From the NCBI GenBank assembly GCA_003647035.1, contig QMMB01000227.1, forward strand, positions 1 to 5,988: a stretch of DNA of 5,988 bases, given 5' to 3'. The notes beneath the pieces were generated by a model. That model saw only the letters and a list, made by a program, of their open reading frames with translations. It searched no databases and was not told the origin of the DNA. Source of the stretch: Deltaproteobacteria bacterium. GTDB taxonomy: Bacteria > Myxococcota_A > Polyangia > Polyangiales > Houyiibacteriaceae. Positions 1 to 5,701 of this stretch are shown here, piece after piece. Within the stretch, counting starts at the first letter, position 1; each line of letters starts with the position of its first letter. A program made the translations under genes and the position numbers.

Positions 1-860
1 AGGGCGAGACGCGAGTGGCTCAGTGCGCGAGCTGTCATGGCGCGCATGGAGTGCGCGAAGTCAACGATGCCAAGTCGCCGGTGTACGCGGCCAACGTTCC
101 AGCGACGTGCGGGCACTGCCACGCGGACGCTGAGTACATGAGTGACTTCGACATCAAGACCGATCAATACGACGAGTACGTGCAGAGCGTGCACGGGAAG
201 GCGCTTCTCGAGAAGAACGACGTGCGCGGGGCGCCGGCCTGCAACGATTGCCACGGTAACCACGGAGCCGCTCCGCCATCGATCGACGCGATCAGCAACA
301 TCTGCGGGACCTGTCACAGCTACAACGCAGAGCTCTTTCTCGCCAGCCCGCTGGCCCCGGCGTTCAAGGAGAAGTCGCTCGCCGACTGCGTGGCGTGCCA
401 CGGCAAGCATTCCATCACGCATGTGTCCGAGGAATGGCTGGGTGACAAACCTGGCGCGACTTGTCGGAAGTGCCACGAAGAGGGGGAGGAGGGATCGGAT
501 CTCGCCTTGTACTTCACCGATACGTTCGGTTCAATTCGTGGAGCATTCGAAGAAATCGAGCAGTTGCTCAAGCGAGCCGAAGTGAAGGGTATGGATGTGA
601 CCGAAGGAGAGGATTACGTGGAGGCAGCTAGGCAGGGTCTCATGCAGACGCGCACGTTGGTTCACTCGTTCTCGAGGTCCGTGGTGGAAGAGAAAGTCAT
701 GGAAATCTCAGCGAATCAAGCGGCCGCTTTAGAAGTGGGATACGCGGCCCTCCGAGGTTTCGAGGACCGCCGCCGCGGGCTCGCGATCAGCACGATCTTG
801 CTTCTCCTTCTCACGCTCGGCGTCGCAATCAAGATTCGCACGCTACCTCCGTTTGATTAG
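1..860 (+). CDS. Hexaheme (or larger) c-type cytochrome with C-terminal membrane anchor, 5'-truncated by the window edge
   Basis: The reading frame is open to the left edge (codons begin at base 3). A GTG at 15 is available, but starting there would leave a c-type cytochrome with no signal peptide, so I read the gene as partial. Counting from that GTG, there are six CXXCH motifs at residues 4, 32, 76, 97, 125 and 150. They form three pairs, the first of each pair being CXXCHGxH (CASCHGAH, CNDCHGNH, CVACHGKH) and the second a plain CXXCH. Residues about 165-250 hold no heme motif and look helical and charged. Residues about 255-272 (after Arg-Arg-Arg) are a hydrophobic segment, followed by a short basic tail. 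The likely topology is a periplasmic heme head held in the inner membrane by its C-terminus, with a redox carrier role inferred. Its stop overlaps the stop of the convergent 23-heme gene. It is not in the same operon as the other cytochromes, and its upstream partners lie outside the window. The family is the broad cytochrome c3/paired-CXXCH group; I cannot name a specific orthologue. Confidence 0.86.
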   Translation, partial: GETRVAQCASCHGAHGVREVNDAKSPVYAANVPATCGHCHADAEYMSDFDIKTDQYDEYVQSVHGKALLEKNDVRGAPACNDCHGNHGAAPPSIDAISNICGTCHSYNAELFLASPLAPAFKEKSLADCVACHGKHSITHVSEEWLGDKPGATCRKCHEEGEEGSDLALYFTDTFGSIRGAFEEIEQLLKRAEVKGMDVTEGEDYVEAARQGLMQTRTLVHSFSRSVVEEKVMEISANQAAALEVGYAALRGFEDRRRGLAISTILLLLLTLGVAIKIRTLPPFD

Positions 861-2371
861 CGGCCGCTGATGAATGTATGGCAGCCCGTGCATCGCTTCG
901 CGTCGGGTTCGTGGTCGGCGACATCCTGGTGGCAGTTCATGCAGGTTGCACGGTCGGCCCGCACCTTGGCTTGGTGAATGTCGTGGCAGGCCGTGCATTC
1001 GGTATGCCCTTCGCCCCGCGGCTGGTCCGGAATGCGATGCAGCCCTGGCAGTTGGTTGACCTTGTGACAGCCGCTGCAACTGGTTTGCGCCGACACGATG
1101 CCGCCGTGAGGCTCATGACAAGTCATGCACTCCCGATGCCCCTTCGGACTCCTGGAGAGTTGCTCGTCGTGACAGCTTCCACAGGCGACGACGCCATCGG
1201 GCTCGTGAGTGGTCCCTTCGTGACAGGCTTCGCAGCTAGCATGACCCAAATTGCGACGGGTGAGACGAATCTGAAGCGTGTGACATCTGCCGCACAACGC
1301 CCGATCGCTGAGCCTGGTCAAGTCGAATCGGTGAGGCTGGTGGCAGGCAGTACACGGCATCTTGCCCGCGTGAAACGCGGTCTCCGACCGAGCTTCCTCG
1401 TGGCATTGTGAGCATTGAGAAGCGACCGGCGCTCGCCGCTTGGGATGCGGATCGTGGCATCCGAGACAGTCCCCCTCGTTTTGCGCATGATGGGTCGTGG
1501 GTACGTCGTCGTGACAGCCTTTGCAAGTTCGGTCTCCCGCTGCTCGCACCGCGTGCGGTTCATGACAACTGCTGCAGTCACGGTGTTCCCGGGCTCTATT
1601 CTGCGCCAAGACTCGCGTCCCCTCGTGACACGATACGCACTCGAGTGCGCTCGACGCGGAAAATGCGTGCGCCTGATGGCAGTTCGCACACGAATCATGC
1701 CCGTCGCCAAACGTCGCGGATGCAGGCACCGTCGGTTCCTCCGCTGCGTGACACTCCATACATGACGCGGCGTCAGACGCTAGCTTGTGACCGCCATGGC
1801 AGTCTGCGCACGATCCGCTCAGGCGTGACCGTCCGTGTTGGACCTTCATCGTCTTGTGGCACTCGTCGCATTGCCGAACCGTCTCTTCCGCCGGCTTGTG
1901 CGGGTTGTGGCAACTCTCACATGGCACGGTCGTGTGCATGGAAAGCCCTTGGATCCCCTCGGTGGTTTGGAAGGGTCCGTGGCAGCGCGTGCAGTGCCAG
2001 CGTCCAAACACATCCGGCTCCGAGCCGAAAACATGGCACGTGTAGCAATCCATGGGCATGCCATCGAGGTCGACATGGGCCAACGATGCCTGTTCTTCGT
2101 GGCATTGAGTGCACACGCCCGTGTCCGGGGAATCAAAGGTCTTTATCGTCGGGTCGTGGCATTCGTTGCATTCGACCGGCTCGTTGATGATGTGCTGCGC
2201 GTGGCCTGGGGAAAGGCGGACCTCGCGCCAAGCTTCGGGCACCTCACGAGGCGCCGGCTTTTGTCTTTCCTCTTTGATCTGCTGGACGTTGCTGCCGAAC
2301 CTTGCGGTGAAAATCCCCGCCGCGAATGCGCCTAGAGTCACCAGTCCGATCCACAGCAGCGCGCGCTTCAT
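857..2371 (-). CDS. 23-heme c-type cytochrome with N-terminal hydrophobic anchor or signal and nine di-heme repeats
   Basis: This 504-aa protein has 23 CXXCH motifs between residues 68 and 498, about one heme per 19 residues there. The first four are at 68, 87, 109 and 127. They are followed by nine regular di-heme units (151/168, 188/204, 228/245, 266/283, 302/320, 340/360, 380/397, 415/432, 459/477) and a last motif at 494. In most units the first motif is CXXCHxxH, often CHEPH, CHDPH or CHQPH, matching the paired-CXXCH pattern. I count 25 histidines outside the motifs, enough for bis-His ligation of every heme. Residues 2-23 (MKR, then a hydrophobic core) are a Sec signal or an uncleaved anchor; an AFA at 15-17 could permit cleavage. 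A 40-residue heme-free linker follows. I chose ATG 2371 over the in-frame GTG at 2389 because it has an AGGTGG ribosome site and makes an ATGA overlap with the 13-heme gene. It is the last gene of the barrel/13-heme/23-heme operon. The role as a periplasmic electron wire is inferred; no catalytic domain is visible. Confidence 0.93.
   Translation of the reverse strand: MKRALLWIGLVTLGAFAAGIFTARFGSNVQQIKEERQKPAPREVPEAWREVRLSPGHAQHIINEPVECNECHDPTIKTFDSPDTGVCTQCHEEQASLAHVDLDGMPMDCYTCHVFGSEPDVFGRWHCTRCHGPFQTTEGIQGLSMHTTVPCESCHNPHKPAEETVRQCDECHKTMKVQHGRSRLSGSCADCHGGHKLASDAASCMECHAAEEPTVPASATFGDGHDSCANCHQAHAFSASSALECVSCHEGTRVLAQNRAREHRDCSSCHEPHAVRAAGDRTCKGCHDDVPTTHHAQNEGDCLGCHDPHPKRRAPVASQCSQCHEEARSETAFHAGKMPCTACHQPHRFDLTRLSDRALCGRCHTLQIRLTRRNLGHASCEACHEGTTHEPDGVVACGSCHDEQLSRSPKGHRECMTCHEPHGGIVSAQTSCSGCHKVNQLPGLHRIPDQPRGEGHTECTACHDIHQAKVRADRATCMNCHQDVADHEPDAKRCTGCHTFISGR
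929..1921 (-). repeat. Nine tandem di-heme protein repeats (36-44 aa each) inside the 23-heme cytochrome
   Basis: Residues 151-481 of the 23-heme protein consist of nine consecutive units. Each unit has a first CXXCH, usually with a histidine three residues later, and a second CXXCH 16-20 residues after the start of the first. Unit starts are 37, 40, 38, 36, 38, 40, 35 and 44 residues apart. A histidine 3-6 residues before the first motif recurs in many units (for example HDSC, HRDC, HASC, HREC, HTEC). At DNA level this is a roughly 114-base periodicity with diverged sequence, so the repeats look old and selected rather than recently copied. Unit seven lacks the trailing histidine directly after its first motif but stays in register. 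Confidence 0.88.
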
Positions 2372-3435
2372 AGGCCACCTGAATGACACAATCTACATGG
2401 CAGATCGTTGTTCTTGTCGAGTCGGCTCGTGAAGTTTACCGGGTGCGGGTTTCCGCCGGGGCCCCCGACTTGGTGGCAGCTCACGCAAAGCATCTCGCCC
2501 GCCCCGCCATGGCAGCTTGCGCATCCGACCGGGTCGAGCCTGGCAGCACGTCCGTGCGCATTCGACGAGCCCGGCGGGCCAGACCAGCCCGGTGGATGTG
2601 GATTGCCGCGGGCCGCGTTGACTCCGGAAATTCCTTGGCGCGTGTGGCAGTCGACGCAGAAAAGCTCGCTATGACAGACCACGCACATGCCGGGCTCGGC
2701 CGCTGCTTGCTGGTCGTGGACCGAGAAGAAATTCGCCCGGTGCATCGACTGGCGCATCGGCGAGTCAAAAGCCAGTCGCGAGGGGATAGCTGGTGTCGTC
2801 ACGCCATGACAGGCCGCACATTGACGCTGAGTGTGACAAGTCGTGCAGAGGTCGCCTTGCGCGTTGGCCTGTACTCCGTGCTCGCGCAGAAAGTCGCCGT
2901 CGTGGACCACGTGGCTTTGTGGCGGGACTCCCTCGGCCGCGAGCTCTACATGACAGCCATCGCAGTCGCGCACGTCCCATTGTCCGGCGTGATCGTGACA
3001 GCTGAAGCACGTCGCCATGTTGGGGCGAAGGGAGGCGTCCTCGTGCTTCACGTCCACGTGGCAGCGAACGCAATCTCCCGCGCTCTCCTCGAAGTGGACG
3101 ACATGGGAGAAGCGTAGGTGCTTGCGCGCCATCTCGGCCGCGTGCCGTGTCCTCTGTCGCCCATGGCACGCCGAGCAAGGGTTCGGGTCGTGAGGCTCTT
3201 CGTGACACCCGACGCATTGCTCCGTCGTCGGGAGGTGTAGCGGGCCGGTCTCCCCCGCGTCTTGGATGCCCCCGTGACACTCGAGACAGTTGATGCCCTC
3301 GAGCACGTGAGCTCGATGCTCGAAGGCAGCCTGCGGTGGCTCGCCCTTGCTCTCCAGCCCGAGGATCTTGGCGCAGGCGCCCGCTGAGCCCGTCAGGGCC
3401 ACCAATGCCACGATTGCGATCCACCTCTTGGTCAT
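2368..3435 (-). CDS. 13-heme c-type cytochrome, periplasmic or outer-membrane lipoprotein
   Basis: This 355-aa protein has 13 CXXCH motifs at residues 50, 74, 87, 122, 143, 158, 197, 206, 251, 260, 305, 317 and 347. The N-terminus (MTKR, then a hydrophobic stretch to about residue 19) is a clear Sec signal. It ends in SAGAC with Cys21, which fits a relaxed lipobox but not the classic L-A-G-C; signal peptidase I cleavage after AGA is the alternative. Two segments show the cytochrome c7/c3-like layout of F-x-H-x-x-H some 8-14 residues ahead of a CXXCH (FEHRAH near 38, FSHVVH near 109). The C-terminal third is rich in Gly/Pro and carries two NPHP motifs around paired hemes. ATG 3435 was preferred because it overlaps the TGA of the barrel gene as ATGA and places the signal at the N-terminus; the open frame continues upstream to 3582 but without a signal-like start. 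Sitting directly between a barrel gene and a 23-heme gene, it is the best candidate for the cytochrome that inserts in, or docks to, the outer-membrane barrel (inferred from Mtr/Pcc logic). Confidence 0.92.
   Translation of the reverse strand: MTKRWIAIVALVALTGSAGACAKILGLESKGEPPQAAFEHRAHVLEGINCLECHGGIQDAGETGPLHLPTTEQCVGCHEEPHDPNPCSACHGRQRTRHAAEMARKHLRFSHVVHFEESAGDCVRCHVDVKHEDASLRPNMATCFSCHDHAGQWDVRDCDGCHVELAAEGVPPQSHVVHDGDFLREHGVQANAQGDLCTTCHTQRQCAACHGVTTPAIPSRLAFDSPMRQSMHRANFFSVHDQQAAAEPGMCVVCHSELFCVDCHTRQGISGVNAARGNPHPPGWSGPPGSSNAHGRAARLDPVGCASCHGGAGEMLCVSCHQVGGPGGNPHPVNFTSRLDKNNDLPCRLCHSGGL
2375..2380 (-). promoter_or_regulatory. Shine-Dalgarno site for the 23-heme cytochrome gene
   Basis: On the minus strand AGGTGG is followed by CCT and then ATG at 2371. 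It lies inside the last codons of the 13-heme gene, whose TGA overlaps this ATG. It decides the start: the alternative GTG at 2389 lies upstream of this site and cannot use it. The arrangement suggests translational coupling between the two cytochromes. Confidence 0.7.
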
Positions 3436-4733
3436 TTCTTCGGCCACTGCCCTTGGTAGGAGACACGCGCGAGTGCTCGCACGTCGTATCGCTCGATTTG
3501 ATTGGCGCTGGCTTCGACCGCGGCAGCGACCGCCCAACTCTTGGTGGGTTGCCATCGGAGGGCAAGACGCCCCCAGGGCCAAACGTTGCCCTGGTTGGGT
3601 TCGGGATGGTCTGGGAAGATAATTTCGAACTCTGGCATCAAGCCAACGGTCGTATCGTGATCCTCGTAGAGGGGAATGACCGAGGCGAGACGAAGCCCTG
3701 TCCAGCTCGATGTGGCGACCTGCTGACGTCGAAGCTCCCCGAGGATGCTCCCTTTTCCGTCGTCATCCAGGCGCAGGACGCCACGCAGGTAGCCGCTCCA
3801 GCCGAAGTCGTCTTGCGCGTCTTGAAGGGCGCCGTTGACCCACAAGTCCAGCCGCGGCGCCGCCCTCCAACGGAGGTTCCCGCCGGCTGCGAGGGTTCCA
3901 GGGTCGCCGAGCACCGTGAACAACGAGGTGGATTGCAACATCCGAGTCGGCGAGCGTTTCGTCACGTAGAGCTCGCCGCGAATGACACGGCTTGCGGTTT
4001 GTGCGGAGATGGTTCCGAGCACTTCTGCCAGCCCGGGGTTGACCAGCTCCCAGGAGATCTTCGCCGACGGGTCCACCCAGCTCGCGCCCCGAAGTGCAGC
4101 GGCGCCGCCGGCCTCCGCGGCGGAGCGCTGTCCGGCGTTGAAGCGGTTGTAATACGAGGCGCCGATCATGCCCTTGTTACCGAGGCCCTGTGACACGCGG
4201 CCGCCCACCATCCAGTCGTACTTGCGTCCTTCGATGTTGCCGTCGACGGGCACGCCCCCGAAAACCTCGAAGTGTGTCTTGCTGCGCGCCCGCAGCATCA
4301 GGTGGCCGCCGTCGATGTGCATCGCGCGCACCGCTCCGGTCGAGAGCATGAAACGACCCAAGCGCGTGTCGCTGACACCTCTCGGGTCACGGACTTTGAT
4401 CGTCATGACGAGCGCCTCGAAGGTTGCGTCGTTGTCGCTCGAGCCCAACTGAGTGGCTCCGGCGCCTCCCCAGACGAGGGCTTCGGCGTCGATGTAAGGG
4501 TACTTTCGGCTAGAGCCCTCCAAGATGATCAGTCCTGCGTTGGGCTCGAGCTGGCCCCACAGCTCCGCGCCCACGCGATGGGGCTGGGCGGAGACCATAG
4601 AAGCCGGAATGACGCAGAGTAGCCCCAACACCGCTGCGACCGAGAGACACCAGCGGCGGAGCGCTGATCGTATCTTCCCGCTTGCACTGGTCCCTGTTTC
4701 CGGACCATGGTTTGCTTGCTCGGGTCGCCTCAC
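3432..4733 (-). CDS. Predicted outer-membrane beta-barrel protein, putative porin partner of the multiheme cytochromes
   Basis: This protein of about 433 aa has a basic stretch (residues 20-28), a hydrophobic core (29-43) and a likely signal peptidase I site at VSA|Q (47-50). The mature part of about 384 aa has no cysteine heme motif. It is made of alternating polar/hydrophobic stretches of strand length separated by Gly/Asp/Asn-rich turns, and it ends in a strand-like YDVRALARVSYQG followed by a short PKK tail. This is the look of an outer-membrane barrel, possibly 14-18 strands, which I cannot count reliably. I do not recognise it as MtrB, PioB or OmbB by motif; no CXXC near the mature N-terminus is visible as in MtrB. 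It is first in the operon, with its TGA overlapping the ATG of the 13-heme gene. The start is uncertain: GTG 4733 is the nearest usual start upstream of the signal (TTG 4736 is the other), no good ribosome site is visible, and no in-frame ATG lies just before the signal core. The porin role is inferred from the fold-like pattern and neighbours. Confidence 0.72.
   Translation of the reverse strand: MRRPEQANHGPETGTSASGKIRSALRRWCLSVAAVLGLLCVIPASMVSAQPHRVGAELWGQLEPNAGLIILEGSSRKYPYIDAEALVWGGAGATQLGSSDNDATFEALVMTIKVRDPRGVSDTRLGRFMLSTGAVRAMHIDGGHLMLRARSKTHFEVFGGVPVDGNIEGRKYDWMVGGRVSQGLGNKGMIGASYYNRFNAGQRSAAEAGGAAALRGASWVDPSAKISWELVNPGLAEVLGTISAQTASRVIRGELYVTKRSPTRMLQSTSLFTVLGDPGTLAAGGNLRWRAAPRLDLWVNGALQDAQDDFGWSGYLRGVLRLDDDGKGSILGELRRQQVATSSWTGLRLASVIPLYEDHDTTVGLMPEFEIIFPDHPEPNQGNVWPWGRLALRWQPTKSWAVAAAVEASANQIERYDVRALARVSYQGQWPKK
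4688..4707. promoter_or_regulatory. Short inverted repeat near the divergent junction, possible operator
   Basis: TGGTCC and GGACCA form a perfect 6-base inverted repeat separated by 8 bases. It lies about 47 bases before the ATG of the NapC-like gene and inside the proposed N-terminal codons of the barrel gene. Only about 21 bases (4734-4754) separate the two proposed divergent starts, so any promoters must extend into coding sequence, and a shared operator here would be economical. I see no convincing sigma-70 boxes; TTGCAC at 4682-4687 is a weak -35 look-alike with no good -10 partner. A 6-base repeat can easily arise by chance. Confidence 0.25.
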
Positions 4734-4754
4734 CAACCGCGAGCACCGTTGATC

Positions 4755-5432
4755 ATGCACGCATCGCCGCTTTCCTGGATTGCGTTTGGTAGCGCCCTCA
4801 TCGCCGCGGCGATCTTGGTGCACTATCTGGTGTGGCGTCCCAAGCTGACCGCCCAGGTGAAAGTCACCTTGATCATGGGTCTTGGCGTGTTGCCCATCAT
4901 GACAGCGCTGATCGGCAATATGGAAGGCCTTGCCGCGACTGAGCACCACGCGTTCTGCGGAAGCTGCCACACCATGGACCGGCACCTCGAAGACGCGAAC
5001 GACCCCGACAGTATCAGTCTTGCCGCGATCCATTCCCGTAACAACAAGTTCGGGGATAAGAGCTGCTACGTCTGCCATAAGGACTACGGCATGTTCGGAT
5101 ACGCGCTGACCAAGATCGGCGGCATGGGGCACGTCTATTATTTCTTGACGGAGTTCATGTGGATGGACATGGACGAGGCGCTTCCAAAGATTCACATCGC
5201 GCGACCCTTCAAGAACGAAAACTGCATGCAGTGCCACACTACGACAGGGTTCTTGTGGAACGGCGTGGTTGATCACGCAGGACTCCTGGACGACCTTCGA
5301 GCAGGCGAGACGAGTTGCGTTAGCGCCGGCTGTCATGGGTATGCGCATCCTTTTAGCAAACCAGACGAAGAAACTCCATCCGAGGCCGAGGCGCGAGCAA
5401 CCGAAGAGCTTTGGAAGCCTGAAGAAACATGA
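4755..5432 (+). CDS. NapC/NirT-type tetraheme cytochrome, predicted membrane quinol dehydrogenase
   Basis: This 225-aa protein has two hydrophobic segments at residues 8-27 and 36-55, then a periplasmic heme domain with motifs CGSCH (68), CYVCH (104), CMQCH (157) and an expanded CX4CH, CVSAGCH (188). CGSCHTM matches the CXXCHxM heme-1 signature of NapC/NrfH, where the methionine or a nearby group sits at the quinol site. The stretch after heme 2, with a conserved-looking lysine (Lys120) and a GHVYYFLT segment, is also typical of NapC/NirT. Known family members pass electrons from menaquinol or ubiquinol to periplasmic cytochromes. Two amino-terminal membrane segments rather than the usual one, and the CX4CH fourth heme, are atypical. 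ATG 4755 was chosen because it starts directly before the first membrane segment; TTG 4749 and ATG 4707 are in-frame alternatives, and none has a strong ribosome site. The gene is divergent from the barrel/cytochrome operon and overlaps the next gene as ATGA. It is the likely entry point of electrons into the conduit (inferred). Confidence 0.9.
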   Translation: MHASPLSWIAFGSALIAAAILVHYLVWRPKLTAQVKVTLIMGLGVLPIMTALIGNMEGLAATEHHAFCGSCHTMDRHLEDANDPDSISLAAIHSRNNKFGDKSCYVCHKDYGMFGYALTKIGGMGHVYYFLTEFMWMDMDEALPKIHIARPFKNENCMQCHTTTGFLWNGVVDHAGLLDDLRAGETSCVSAGCHGYAHPFSKPDEETPSEAEARATEELWKPEET

Positions 5433-5701
5433 TTAAGAAGAGGCTCGAAAAGTGGGTAGAGACCGGTTCGAGGTCGCGCATTCTCGTCTACGCCTGCGTG
5501 CTCGGGCTGATCGGGCTTGCATTCATGGTCTGGTCGCTCTTCGACCAGGGCTGGATTCCGGTGATGATGGCGATGTCGGTGGGGCAAGTAATCGGAACGT
5601 TATCACTCGCACTGTTCATATTGGTCATAGTTATCGACCTGCAAAGGGCGACATTTCGCCCGTCAATTCCGCCCGAACCGCCCAAGCCCGAAGACGACTA
5701 G
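5429..5701 (+). CDS. Small two-pass membrane protein of unknown function, coupled to the NapC-like cytochrome
   Basis: I do not recognise this 90-aa protein. It has a basic N-terminus (MIKKRLEKW, then RSR), a hydrophobic segment at about 18-38, a short loop containing FDQGW, a second hydrophobic segment at about 51-69, and a proline-rich acidic tail (PPEPPKPEDD). There is no heme motif or cysteine pair; its single cysteine lies in the first segment. The ATG overlaps the TGA of the NapC-like gene (ATGA), which fixes the start and implies translational coupling. The positive-inside rule places both termini in the cytoplasm only weakly, because the tail is acidic. Its position suggests a small accessory or stabilising subunit of the quinol-oxidising module. 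That is inference from context, and the protein could equally be unrelated in function. Its stop overlaps the stop of the convergent permease gene in a CTAG. Confidence 0.78.
   Translation: MIKKRLEKWVETGSRSRILVYACVLGLIGLAFMVWSLFDQGWIPVMMAMSVGQVIGTLSLALFILVIVIDLQRATFRPSIPPEPPKPEDD

Noticed and set aside
857..860. Intrinsic terminator between the convergent cytochrome genes
   Set aside because: The stops overlap, and I see no GC hairpin with a T run at the junction.
878..1411. Plus-strand open frame opposite the 23-heme gene, one of several (also 1408-2187 and 1835-2335)
   Set aside because: The antisense of CXXCH-rich GC-rich coding sequence rarely contains stops. The translations are Arg/Val/Ala-rich without domains, while the minus strand has 23 heme motifs.
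929..1921. About 114-base periodicity considered as a CRISPR array or DNA-level tandem repeat
   Set aside because: The period is in the protein (di-heme units) with diverged DNA sequence and codon-level variation; there are no identical direct repeats with unique spacers.
2383..3117. Plus-strand open frame opposite the 13-heme gene
   Set aside because: It is a shadow frame with no recognisable motifs; the opposite strand encodes 13 heme sites with a signal peptide.
2765..3565. Second minus-strand frame within the 13-heme gene
   Set aside because: It is an Arg/Ser-rich frame-shifted reading of the cytochrome gene and has no CXXCH pattern.
3436..3582. N-terminal extension of the 13-heme frame by 49 residues
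   Set aside because: It would put the signal peptide internally and overlap the end of the barrel gene by 150 bases; the ATGA start at 3435 is far more natural.
3336..4193. Plus-strand open frame opposite the barrel gene
   Set aside because: It has mixed composition with no signal, domain or ribosome site. The minus-strand frame has a signal peptide, a strand pattern and operon coupling.
4734..5348. Long 5' extension of the barrel frame to an ATG at 5348
   Set aside because: It would run antisense through most of the NapC-like gene, which carries clear heme motifs, and would bury the signal peptide some 220 residues inside.
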